Shown: positions 1 to 7,132 of the stretch, piece by piece
How the letters are laid out: each line of letters opens with the position of its first letter
How positions within the stretch are numbered: the first letter of the stretch is position 1
Assembly: GCF_000621605.1 (NCBI RefSeq)
Contig: NZ_JHXX01000005.1
Location: 1 to 64,000, forward strand
From: Butyrivibrio sp. MC2021
GTDB taxonomy: Bacteria > Bacillota > Clostridia > Lachnospirales > Lachnospiraceae
DNA: 64,000 bases
Direction: 5' to 3'
Notes under the pieces: generated by a model
Seen by the model: only the letters and a program-made list of their open reading frames with translations
The model's database searches: none
What the model was told of the DNA's origin: nothing
Translations under genes and position numbers: made by a program

Positions 1-10
1 ATAATTCTGA

Positions 11-25
11 TATGTAATGACCTCC
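11..25. repeat. IS subterminal inverted repeat, 3' side of transposase
   Basis: The sequence TATGTAATGACCTCC is the exact reverse complement of 1638-1652. It lies two bases inside the inferred IS edge, as expected for IS1111-type elements. Confidence 0.85.
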
Positions 26-431
26 TGTCAAGAGAAAGCTTACAGGAATCCACCACATAATTATTTAGTTGTTTCTGAAGGCACCTTGAAAGGGCCTCGG
101 GGTATCAGTTCCCGGCATTGGCCACTCTGATATACGTGGATTGGTTACCGACAGGTCAATGGTCCGCCGTGAGCTCTACCGTCTACCATCGTGGATCACA
201 GATTGCTCCGTGCCAACATAGAATTATCGTAGATAGCTCGAACCTTGAAATGGCCGAAGCCCTTTCAAGATGTCTTCAGTTGTTGCTTTTGTTTTGGCCA
301 GATGTAAATGGCGTAAGCCATCTTACATCTGCTTGATTACCCACTATAACAGTGGGATGATGATGTCAAGGCTGCGAAGCACCGCCTTGGGCGGCTTGGC
401 CTTGAGATTAGCAGCGCACTGTTATAACAGA
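26..431 (-). ncRNA. Candidate IS-encoded bridge/seek RNA region
   Basis: This non-coding segment between the transposase stop and the IS end is rich in base-paired structure. An 11-bp perfect inverted repeat (85-95 with 259-269, CTTGAAAGGGC) closes a domain of about 185 nt. Further hairpins lie at 301-330 (GATGTAA/TTACATC with an ATGGC/GCCAT inner stem), 340-356 (CCCAC/GTGGG), and near 370-405 (CAAGGC/GCCTTG enclosing CCGCC/GGCGG). IS110-family recombinases are known to use such RNAs, and IS1111-type elements encode them downstream of the transposase. The RNA ends and the donor and target loops are not determined. The short ORFs here have no ribosome binding sites and are not convincing. Confidence 0.55.
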
Positions 432-1550
432 TTAAGCTATATTATCGGTCATCATGCCCCACATAAAGCAAGCGAGTTCTCTTGCAACTGCCATTATTGC
501 CACATTTCGCTTTTTTCCATTATTTAATACCATTTTGTAGTATTTGCGTTTCAGACGTTCATTAGCTTTATCTGCATATGCAATAACTTGTGGAGTATTT
601 CCATTTTGACGAGCTTTGATTGTTTTGGATTTGTAACCAACTCTGCCTCTAGTATAGCATTGAGATGCTTCTGTTAACAGAGTTCGTACGTGACTATTTC
701 CTGCTTTTGTAATGCTAAGCCTAGTGGTATCGTCTCCACTGGATGCTTCGCCAGGAACAAGTCCTATATATGAGGCAAACTTTTCTGCGGAAGAAAAACG
801 ATTAAAATCTCCGACCTCAACAATAACTGATAATGCAGAATGAGTCTGAATACCAATGAAACAACATAGCTTTTTTACAGATTCTCTGTATTCATCTACT
901 GATGCAAGTTCTTCGATTCGCTTATCAAGACGTTCTATTTTATCAGTAAGCGTAGCATATGTAAGCAAGTACTCATCAAGAATCTCTTTATATAAACCTT
1001 CGGGTTTTAATGCTTTTAACCAATTGATATGTGCTATTGTCCAGTGACTTTTACTTTCGTATCTATAGTCGTGGCGAAGGCAAAAAGACTGAATTTGTTG
1101 TTTGATCTTTTTTAGTGCAAGTTTATGATCATTCCGCATGCGCAGATATTCTTTAGTCTGTTCATCTTTGGCAGTAGGAATATGTACTGGACTATAATTG
1201 TTTTGACACAAACATCTGCCAATAAGCTCAGCATCACGCTTATCAGTTTTTATTCTCTTGTTATTACGCTGAGAAAGCATGGTAGATGGCGCTAGTATCA
1301 CACAGTTAACATTTCGGTCTGTTAGCTGATGATATAAAGTATAGCCAAGACACCCGGCTTCATAACCGCATATAAATGTAGTATCGTTACCGTAGATTGA
1401 GCGAAGGAATTCAAGATACTTTAAAACTGCTTTGTAATCTGCTGAAGTACGCTGGTAATACAAACCTTTTTCGACTTCAATTGTATAAGCGCAAAGTGTA
1501 AAACTTTCCTTATGGACATCCATACCTACGTAAACTGTGTTATTATTCAT
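432..1550 (-). CDS. IS110-family transposase (DEDD recombinase)
   Basis: A 372-residue protein of normal family length. The N-terminal RuvC-like DEDD domain shows YVGMDVHKE (first Asp), an Glu in GYEAGCLGY, and the paired Asp of KTDKRDAELIG. The C-terminal Transposase_20 domain includes GIQTHSALSVIVEVGDF and SSGDDTTRLSITKAGNSHVR, the region that holds the catalytic Ser in this family. It acts with an element-encoded guide RNA to recombine element ends with target DNA (family knowledge). The start has a good ribosome binding site (AAAGGAGG). No frameshift or internal stop is visible. Confidence 0.93.
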   Translation of the reverse strand: MNNNTVYVGMDVHKESFTLCAYTIEVEKGLYYQRTSADYKAVLKYLEFLRSIYGNDTTFICGYEAGCLGYTLYHQLTDRNVNCVILAPSTMLSQRNNKRIKTDKRDAELIGRCLCQNNYSPVHIPTAKDEQTKEYLRMRNDHKLALKKIKQQIQSFCLRHDYRYESKSHWTIAHINWLKALKPEGLYKEILDEYLLTYATLTDKIERLDKRIEELASVDEYRESVKKLCCFIGIQTHSALSVIVEVGDFNRFSSAEKFASYIGLVPGEASSGDDTTRLSITKAGNSHVRTLLTEASQCYTRGRVGYKSKTIKARQNGNTPQVIAYADKANERLKRKYYKMVLNNGKKRNVAIMAVARELACFMWGMMTDNIA

Positions 1551-1637
1551 TTAGTGACCTCCTTTTGTATGCGGTAATCCCTGTTACCATTGACTCGACA
1601 TCTTTAGTATACAGGTGAATCCACGTTGCTACAAAAT

Positions 1638-1652
1638 GGAGGTCATTACATA
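1638..1652. repeat. IS subterminal inverted repeat, 5' side of transposase
   Basis: GGAGGTCATTACATA is the exact reverse complement of 11-25. Part of it overlaps the region just upstream of the abortive-infection fragment's premature stop. Confidence 0.85.
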
Positions 1653-1658
1653 TTGTCT

Positions 1659-1870
1659 ACTATCTGACTGAATTTAACATCCTTGTGATAAGAACCATTT
1701 CTTGGTTTTAGATTTAGGCTAAAGGCTTTTATAAGCCTAAAATAGGATATGTCATTCAACATCCTTTTTGCATATTCTTCATTATCTATTTGCAACCCTA
1801 ACGATTTAAGATTCTCAATCTGTTCGTCAATTGTCATGGCTTGTTGATGCTTTTTTAATGTTTCTGCCAT
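1659..1870 (-). pseudogene. Abi_2/AbiF-like abortive infection protein, 5' fragment interrupted by IS
   Basis: The N-terminal part of an Abi-like phage defence protein: MAETLKKHQQAMTIDEQIE, then LKSLGLQIDNEEYAKRML and NDISYFRLIKAFS, which match the start of the Abi_2 (AbiD/AbiF) family. The reading frame runs into the IS and stops after seven IS-derived bases' worth of codons at 1646. The rest of the gene lies left of the window. Rejoining at the shared TCT gives ...QIVEL..., continuous with the family pattern. The start at 1870 is preferred over 1912 because AAGGAT lies just upstream. A promoter and a small hairpin RNA lie upstream. Function is presumably abolished by the insertion; precise excision would restore it. 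Confidence 0.75.
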
Positions 1871-1881
1871 ATTTTCATCCT

Positions 1882-1937
1882 TAAAAAAATGACCCGACGT
1901 GGTCCGCATCATAATGAGAGGCGTGTCGGGTTCTGTT
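1882..1937 (-). ncRNA. Small hairpin RNA or attenuator upstream of Abi gene
   Basis: On the minus strand a predicted transcript of about 56 nt begins about 7 nt after a strong promoter. It folds with an 8-bp stem (1891-1898 GACCCGAC with 1925-1932 GTCGGGTT) and ends in seven U (1883-1889), immediately followed by the Abi ribosome binding site. It could be an attenuator. It could also be the separate structured RNA that has been reported with AbiF-type proteins (recalled knowledge, not verified here). Confidence 0.55.
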
Positions 1938-1943
1938 AGCTAT

Positions 1944-1972
1944 ATTATATGTATGATTTTTGGGCTAGTCAA
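1944..1972 (-). promoter_or_regulatory. Promoter for Abi hairpin RNA and gene
   Basis: TTGACT (1972-1967), a 17-bp spacer, and TATAAT (1949-1944), read on the minus strand. This is a near-consensus vegetative promoter, with a start expected near 1937. Confidence 0.75.
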
Positions 1973-2071
1973 CCTTTTCTTAATTGATGATCAACTTCTA
2001 TTTGAGAGCATGGCTCTGTTTAGTTGAAATAAACATTTTGTCGATTTATTTTCTGCGTTTTAATGCTTTAA

Positions 2072-2097
2072 AAAAGTGGTGCCAGTCACCGTGAACA
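2072..2097. repeat. REP-like 26-bp repeat, copy 1
   Basis: Identical over 26 bp to 5272-5297. The core GGTGCCAGTCACC is an imperfect palindrome (GGTG/CACC). With the other copy it brackets the sigma factor and XRE genes. Similar palindromes are dispersed in many bacterial genomes; no transposase is seen beside it. Confidence 0.6.
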
Positions 2098-2132
2098 GAA
2101 AAAGAAGTAGTATGTAAGTGATTAATATAACT

Positions 2133-2162
2133 AGCCCCTCAGGTGCGTTACTTTGAGGGGCT
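2133..2162 (-). terminator. Stem-loop downstream of sigma factor gene
   Basis: A 9-bp perfect stem AGCCCCTCA/TGAGGGGCT with a 12-nt loop lies just past the stop of the sigma factor gene. The U-tract is weak, so termination is likely but not certain. Confidence 0.5.
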
Positions 2163-2199
2163 GTAGTTAACGAGGAAATACATATAAAAAGTTACTATG

Positions 2200-3822
2200 C
2201 TATTTTTCAACGCAAAGAATTACTGCTGGAGCTGGTTTATCATATCCTTTAAGAAACAAACCTCTATCTTTTGCTTCGCTTATAATTGCTGAAGGAAAAT
2301 AACTACAGCACACAAGATATTTTAGCCAGTTAGGAACTGACTTAAGATGCTTTGGAAGTTTAACCGGCTTTCTAACAAGTTCTATCATTTTGCCGTGATA
2401 GGTTTCAACAATTTCCTTTTTATATTTATTACTAAGTGAATACAATTCCCACCTGTCTGACATAGTAATGACTGGAATATTGACTTTTAACTTACCTTCC
2501 TCATCACGATACATGATACTGAATTCCAGAATCTGATTAATGTCTTTCAGCATCTTATTATCAAGCATCTCCATCATGTCTGTTTTTCCTAGATATATAG
2601 AATATACAAATTTTAGATAAGCATCATCGCTGTTGTCATGATAGTTTGCTCCCAAAACAGATGAATCTGTATCATAGCTACACATACTCACTTCTTTTGC
2701 ACCGAGGAGATTTTGCTGTGTATGAACGCATTCACCACTCATATTGTATCTGCTGTAAGGACAATTTTCATAATCATAACCATGTGGATAAAGGTTCCCC
2801 ATAGCATACCATTTCCCTCCATTAGGTCTCTCCGGGTAATGCTCTGAAGGTTCTCTTCCTCCGCCGGCTTCATCTCTAACGTCTAATGTAGCTGATGTAA
2901 TGGTTCTCAAAAAGAAAAAGCTTTCTAATTTAAGCGCTTGATCCATACTTTGTTGTTTATAAAACTCATTCTGACGTAGTTTCACAAGACCTTCGGAAAC
3001 AATATGCCATATTCCATCGCAAAGCTCTTTTGCTAGTTTTAACTGAAGGTCAAGATTAGCCATTCGGTCTTGCTCCGAGTAGATAATAAAATCAGTATAT
3101 ACTTTATCAGATACCCGCTTCATCAATTGGCCTGCAACAAGCTTAGCGACTATTGGTTCAATATAAGCAGTTGGGATGCCGATAGCCTTAGATAATTCAC
3201 TTAGTGTAATTGGTTTTTTATAAGCCAATATCAACAAGTTCATAGTAATACGATCATCCCTTACAAGAGAAAAAGGTTCATCATTATATCCAATCAGACC
3301 TGAGTTAGAAATAAAAAGATCATCCGGTTCATAACTTTGCTTAGTATAAGTCTCCATTGTAAACTCCTTCTGAATATGCTTTCTGCCTGTGAATAATCTG
3401 GTTTTAACTGTATCTTCAGGAATTTTGAGCAGCTGAGATATATCTGATACACTCTTACCATTCATATAGTATTGTACTAGGACTTCACGGTAGGTACCGG
3501 TAAGTGTAGCAAGGCAACGACGAATGTTCTCTGCGTCTTCAGCACTTTCATCAAAAGTGCTTTCATCAGGTATTTCGCCAATTTCATCAATGCACACAGT
3601 TGGTTTTCTATATTTTTGTCTAAGCATATCGTAATACTTGTGGTTTAGTACCGTCATAAGCCAGTTCTTGGTATCAGATATCTCTTTTCCTTTATTGATG
3701 GATGTAAGTGCAGCTAATAACGTCTCCTGTACAAGATCCTTAGCATCTTCGAGATTGTCACATTTACTTATGGCAACTTTCATTAGTATGTCGGCATATT
3801 CTGTTAATTTGTTTTTGTTCAT
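2200..3822 (-). CDS. ECF-type RNA polymerase sigma factor with long C-terminal extension
   Basis: A 540-residue protein. Residues 1-165 form a sigma-70-like module: region 2 (ADILMKVAISKCDNLEDAKDLVQETLLAAL, then NWLMTVLNHKYYDMLRQ) and region 4 (LTGTYREVLVQYYMNGKSVSDISQLL, an HTH). Typical ECF sigmas are about 180 residues. The remaining 375 residues include a winged-helix-like segment (about 200-260: NLLILAYKKPITLSELSKAIG) and an unidentified domain with several cysteines. The added part may sense a ligand or act as a built-in anti-sigma; that is a guess. The start at 3822 is chosen because AAAAGGGG lies upstream. No anti-sigma gene is adjacent; an XRE regulator lies upstream on the same strand. 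Confidence 0.75.
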   Translation of the reverse strand: MNKNKLTEYADILMKVAISKCDNLEDAKDLVQETLLAALTSINKGKEISDTKNWLMTVLNHKYYDMLRQKYRKPTVCIDEIGEIPDESTFDESAEDAENIRRCLATLTGTYREVLVQYYMNGKSVSDISQLLKIPEDTVKTRLFTGRKHIQKEFTMETYTKQSYEPDDLFISNSGLIGYNDEPFSLVRDDRITMNLLILAYKKPITLSELSKAIGIPTAYIEPIVAKLVAGQLMKRVSDKVYTDFIIYSEQDRMANLDLQLKLAKELCDGIWHIVSEGLVKLRQNEFYKQQSMDQALKLESFFFLRTITSATLDVRDEAGGGREPSEHYPERPNGGKWYAMGNLYPHGYDYENCPYSRYNMSGECVHTQQNLLGAKEVSMCSYDTDSSVLGANYHDNSDDAYLKFVYSIYLGKTDMMEMLDNKMLKDINQILEFSIMYRDEEGKLKVNIPVITMSDRWELYSLSNKYKKEIVETYHGKMIELVRKPVKLPKHLKSVPNWLKYLVCCSYFPSAIISEAKDRGLFLKGYDKPAPAVILCVEK

Positions 3823-3998
3823 TTGGTACCCCTTTTGAAGCTTCACTTATAAGTCGCAAAATAATCCGACAAGTTTGATGGATTGTAAAAATTTATTTCT
3901 TTTTCCCTCTTCCTTTAGAAGGCTGTTGTAAACGGCAAGTAGTTTTCCATAAATTACGGCATTTTATTTTCCATACCGACAGTTACTATAATATCAGC

Positions 3999-4021
3999 AT
4001 TTGTGGGCTCCGCCCACAAAT
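3999..4021 (-). terminator. Stem-loop downstream of XRE regulator
   Basis: ATTTGTGGGC and GCCCACAAAT form a 10-bp perfect stem with a 3-nt loop just past the XRE stop codon. No strong U-run follows, so its efficiency is uncertain. Confidence 0.5.
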
Positions 4022-4038
4022 ACCGGTAGTATTCTTGA

Positions 4039-5118
4039 TTAAAGAATTGCTGCGTACTTGGGATTGCTTCGCAGTTTAGAAATGACATCTTCTGAGAAAA
4101 GCCCGATATACTGTTTAAAAGTTCCTTCATTAATATAGACAAAACGGGAAGGCAATTCAGTTGCGTTACTTATGCCTGCACTGGTCGGCCTTTTTATGGG
4201 CTCTTTGGCGGCTTCTGTAAAGCAATCACCATGATCATGGGCTTTTTCAAAGCAACTTATGGCTTGTTCATAATCTTTATTTCTGTTACAAATACGTGCT
4301 GCATTCAAGTAAAGCAAGCATATATCGCTATTAAACCATCCATAATTACCATCTCCAAAAGCAGACTTATAAAGCATAACAAGCGAAAGATAGATCTCCG
4401 GATTGTTGGTAGTTGCAAAGTGTTCAAAATTCATGTTTAGCACATCTGCCAGTTGATGAAGTAGTGCAAGAAAAGCTTCACTTACATATCGGTCATAATT
4501 GCTGTCGTGTAACAGCACTGTACGCACCAACTCTCTGCAACTTGATAAAGAAGAACTTTGACCTGCAATCTCTTTTATCTTCTGATAATCTCTGAGTGTA
4601 CCAAGTACGCCAATAAGTGAGGAATGAATACGCTCTTTCATGTGAGCATCGTCACTGTTCTGATAAGCTTGCTCAAATAGTTCAGCAGCGTCTTTTAATG
4701 TCGCAGTATCATTCTTTTTCCTTTTATCAGCCGAAGCCATTATCCAAAGAATCATTCCAAGTCTTTCCTGTAAATGCCATTCGTTTGGAAATTCAGATAA
4801 TGCTTCTCGAAGAAACTGTTCGTGCCTTTTTAATTGCTTTTTATCAGGAATAGCGCCTGGCTCCAATAGTCTGTTCGCTTTCTCAATGTATCTTGAAAGA
4901 GTACTTTCACGATCATTGTTGTAACCGAACAGTTCATCGATTGAAACATGGAAGTAGTTGGCTATAGCAGGAATCATTTCCATATCTGGATATGCCTTAT
5001 TGGCCTCCCATCGCGATACAGCTTGATTTGTTATTCCTAGCGCTGTTGCAAGATCATCCTGCGTTCTTCTGTCTCTTTTACGTAATTCCTTGATTTTGTC
5101 GCCTAACATTATCCTCAT
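4039..5118 (-). CDS. XRE-family transcriptional regulator with TPR-like C-terminus
   Basis: 359 residues. An N-terminal HTH_3 (residues about 5-60: LGDKIKELRKRDRRTQDDLA, ALGITNQAVSRWEANKAYPD) binds DNA. The rest is mostly helical and resembles tetratricopeptide-type repeats (ALSEFPNEWHLQERLGMILW; AAELFEQAYQ; YEQAISCFEKAHDHGD), as in regulators that bind peptides or partner proteins. The start at 5118 is chosen because AAGGAGAG lies 7 nt upstream. A promoter (TTGGTC-N17-TATAAT) precedes it. It lies upstream of, and may be cotranscribed in part with, the sigma factor gene, although a stem-loop separates them. Targets are unknown. Confidence 0.8.
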   Translation of the reverse strand: MRIMLGDKIKELRKRDRRTQDDLATALGITNQAVSRWEANKAYPDMEMIPAIANYFHVSIDELFGYNNDRESTLSRYIEKANRLLEPGAIPDKKQLKRHEQFLREALSEFPNEWHLQERLGMILWIMASADKRKKNDTATLKDAAELFEQAYQNSDDAHMKERIHSSLIGVLGTLRDYQKIKEIAGQSSSLSSCRELVRTVLLHDSNYDRYVSEAFLALLHQLADVLNMNFEHFATTNNPEIYLSLVMLYKSAFGDGNYGWFNSDICLLYLNAARICNRNKDYEQAISCFEKAHDHGDCFTEAAKEPIKRPTSAGISNATELPSRFVYINEGTFKQYIGLFSEDVISKLRSNPKYAAIL

Positions 5119-5157
5119 ATTTAATCTCTCCTTAGATGAATTCACCGGTGTGATTTC

Positions 5158-5186
5158 ATTATATCGAAGGATATGTAGCAGACCAA
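5158..5186 (-). promoter_or_regulatory. Promoter of XRE regulator
   Basis: TTGGTC (5186-5181), a 17-bp spacer, and TATAAT (5163-5158) on the minus strand, 40 nt ahead of the start codon. Confidence 0.55.
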
Positions 5187-5271
5187 TAATCAATTAATTG
5201 TTTGATACTAAACTATTAATTTATACAACTGCTTATAAGTCAGAAAATATCGATTTCTTCAGAACCATCCG

Positions 5272-5297
5272 AAAAGTGGTGCCAGTCACCGTGAACA
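5272..5297. repeat. REP-like 26-bp repeat, copy 2
   Basis: Exact 26-bp copy of 2072-2097 in the same orientation. It lies in the 334-bp gap between the divergent XRE and AraC-type genes. Confidence 0.6.
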
Positions 5298-5318
5298 AAT
5301 TGTGAAAACTCTTGACAT

Positions 5319-5349
5319 AAGCCATGGGTGCGCTCCCTGGGGCTTTTTC
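5319..5349 (+). terminator. Terminator-like hairpin in leader of AraC-kinase gene
   Basis: AAGCC/GGGCTT with an inner GGG/CCC stem, followed by TTTTTC. It could be an attenuator upstream of the AraC-type gene or a terminator of an unseen short transcript. A TTGACA lies at 5312-5317, but no -10 is found at a suitable distance. Confidence 0.35.
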
Positions 5350-5452
5350 AATATGGATGGTGTAAAATAGCAATACAGGAAATCCTGAGACGTGATTCGT
5401 GATGTATGCTTTTTCATGTAGCTACGAGAAACATAAGAAAGGAGGTGACGAC

Positions 5453-6754
5453 GTGTACAAAGATCAGATTCAGAACGTTATTGATTATATCGATCAGAAC
5501 CTGAAGACAGAACTGAGTGCAGTAGAACTGGCGGACTTGGCAGGGTATTCAGTGTTTCATTTCTACCGAGTTTTTCAGAGCGTCATAGGAATGCCCATCA
5601 TGCAGTACATCCTTAGAAGGCGACTTCTGTACTCCATCTATGAGATCGGCTCAGGCCGCAAAAAGACGGATGTGGCGCTGGAGCACGGATTTGATACCTA
5701 CGCCGGATTCTACAAATCATTTGTGCGCGAGATCGGATATACGCCGGCAGAATACCTCCGGAAGTTTACGGCGAAAAAGCCATACAGGATCAACGTTTTA
5801 CAGGAGGAACAAATAATGGTAAGCAGTAAAAAGATAGCAGAAATACTGAGTTTCTGGGGACTGCAGGATGAAAAAGTAGCTGACGTGGTCTTTGGAGATA
5901 CAGGCAAGATAAGCGAGACTGCCAAATATGTTGGAGAGGATCACGTCATCAAGTACACCAACAATCTGGGCAACGTGCTCAAAGCAATCGATATATCCAA
6001 AGCCCTCGAAAACGTGGGGCTTGCTTCTCTTATGATCGTCCCGACTTTGGAGGGAAAAGAGTATATCGAAAACGGAGAGTTATACTTCTATCTGGCCAAG
6101 AGAGTGCAGGGAGAGAGCATCCTGGCAAGCAATGTCTATCTGGATGAATATGAGAAAAAAGCTCGTTTCATAGGCGAGATCGTGGGTCAGCTTGATCTTT
6201 CGCTGGAGAAAATAGATGTAGTTGTAGATGAAGGAGATACTCTGAGTGTAGTACGAGACCAGGCTCTTCCAAAGTTAAAAGATATGTTCCCGATTAACGG
6301 ACTCATAGGTGAAGAGCTTATGAAGGCACTGGAAAGACTGTATCCTCAGCTCCCAAGGCAGATAATCCACAGAGATCCCAATCCTCATAACATAATTGTA
6401 GCCGAGGATAAATGGGGCTTCATCGACTTTGACCTCAGCGAGAGGAATGTAAGGATCTTCGATCCCTGCTACGCAGCAACAGCGATACTATCCGAGACCT
6501 ACGAAGATGGCAACGAAGAGAAACTCATTAAGTGGACCAAGGTCATGAAGGAGATCATGTACGGATACGACTGCGTAGTGCACCTCTCAGAAGAGGAAAA
6601 AGAGGCTGTTCCCTACATAATTTTGGCAAACCAGCTCTTGGCAACTTCCTGGTTCGAAGGGAAGGATAAGTTCGCAGAGCTGTTTGAAGTTAACAGGAAG
6701 ATGACAAGCTGGATACTCTGCAATTTCGAAAAAATGCAGCTTGAAGAAACCTGA
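5453..6754 (+). CDS. AraC-type HTH fused to aminoglycoside-phosphotransferase-like domain
   Basis: 433 residues starting at a GTG 5 nt after GGAGGTG (5441-5447). Residues 1-110 carry two AraC HTHs (LSAVELADLAGYSVFHFYRVFQ; KKTDVALEHGFDTYAGFYKSF; YTPAEYLR). Residues about 125-433 resemble an APH/choline-kinase fold, with the Brenner-type catalytic loop IIHRDPNPHN and the metal-binding IDFDL. It may be a transcription factor joined to a small-molecule kinase, or a two-domain sensor. A perfect AGGAGG (5802-5807) precedes an in-frame ATG at 5816, so the kinase part may also be made alone. The substrate is unknown, and antibiotic resistance should not be assumed. Confidence 0.75.
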   Translation: MYKDQIQNVIDYIDQNLKTELSAVELADLAGYSVFHFYRVFQSVIGMPIMQYILRRRLLYSIYEIGSGRKKTDVALEHGFDTYAGFYKSFVREIGYTPAEYLRKFTAKKPYRINVLQEEQIMVSSKKIAEILSFWGLQDEKVADVVFGDTGKISETAKYVGEDHVIKYTNNLGNVLKAIDISKALENVGLASLMIVPTLEGKEYIENGELYFYLAKRVQGESILASNVYLDEYEKKARFIGEIVGQLDLSLEKIDVVVDEGDTLSVVRDQALPKLKDMFPINGLIGEELMKALERLYPQLPRQIIHRDPNPHNIIVAEDKWGFIDFDLSERNVRIFDPCYAATAILSETYEDGNEEKLIKWTKVMKEIMYGYDCVVHLSEEEKEAVPYIILANQLLATSWFEGKDKFAELFEVNRKMTSWILCNFEKMQLEET

Positions 6755-6781
6755 CAGAATACCTTGTTTTAAGCAACAAAA

Positions 6782-6812
6782 AAGCCCGGATCAAAAGATC
6801 TGGGCTTCTCTT
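6782..6812 (+). terminator. Terminator of AraC-kinase gene
   Basis: Stem AAGCCCGGATC/GATCTGGGCTT (one G-T pair) around an AAAA loop, ending in CTCTTAT. A run of A on the 5' side suggests possible bidirectional use for the tRNA genes on the other strand. Confidence 0.7.
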
Positions 6813-6818
6813 ATATAG

Positions 6819-6891
6819 AGCGATAGACGGGGCTCGAACCCGCGGTCTCCACCTTGGCAAGGTGGCGCTTTACCAACTAAGCTACTATCGC
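6819..6891 (-). tRNA. tRNA-Gly(GCC), copy 2
   Basis: A 73-nt cloverleaf on the minus strand: acceptor GCGATAG/CTATCGC, anticodon stem CCACC/GGTGG with loop TTGCCAA giving anticodon GCC, and T-arm GCGGG TTCGAGC CCCGT. No CCA is encoded. It is identical to the copy at 6943-7015 and transcribed after it from one promoter. Confidence 0.93.
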
Positions 6892-6942
6892 GTATATATA
6901 AAACGAACTACGATGCGTCAGCTGGTACATCAAGTTCGCTAG

Positions 6943-7015
6943 AGCGATAGACGGGGCTCGAACCCGCGGTCTCCACCTTGGCAAGGTGGCGCTTTACCAA
7001 CTAAGCTACTATCGC
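6943..7015 (-). tRNA. tRNA-Gly(GCC), copy 1
   Basis: Identical to 6819-6891, with anticodon GCC. It is the first gene of a two-tRNA transcript, 51 bp upstream of the second copy. A consensus promoter lies at 7055-7083. Confidence 0.93.
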
Positions 7016-7054
7016 ATTTCGCCGTCCACATTTATTAGTGGCGACAACGAATTG

Positions 7055-7083
7055 ATTTTAGAATAAATTTGTTGTATTGTCAA
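7055..7083 (-). promoter_or_regulatory. Strong promoter for tRNA-Gly pair
   Basis: TTGACA (7083-7078), a 17-bp spacer, and TAAAAT (7060-7055) on the minus strand, 40 bp before the first tRNA. Confidence 0.8.
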
Positions 7084-7132
7084 CATATATTTTAAAATTT
7101 TTTTGATTTGTTTGTAGAAAGGTGAAATATAT

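Larger units (their letters stand above)
9..1658 (-). mobile_element. IS110-family (IS1111-type) insertion sequence, complete
   Basis: A complete element: transposase on the minus strand, a 15-bp perfect inverted repeat set slightly inside each end (11-25 and 1638-1652), and a roughly 400-bp non-coding stretch downstream of the transposase. Subterminal inverted repeats and a long 3' non-coding end are known traits of the IS1111 group. Both edges carry TCT (6-8 and 1656-1658). Collapsing the element to one copy of TCT restores an open frame in the interrupted Abi gene, which fixes the boundaries to within a base or two. The element appears intact, so it may be active. Confidence 0.85.

Noticed and set aside
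118..527. Short open frames on the plus strand opposite and beside the IS 3' end
   Set aside because: No ribosome binding sites, and they cover the structured non-coding region proposed as guide RNA.
3954..4142. 62-codon minus-strand frame overlapping the XRE gene 3' end
   Set aside because: Overlaps the XRE coding region in another frame and runs through the terminator stem; no start signal.
5453..6754. Antibiotic-resistance aminoglycoside phosphotransferase
   Set aside because: The kinase fold is shared by many metabolic kinases, and the AraC fusion and chromosomal setting give no support for a resistance role.
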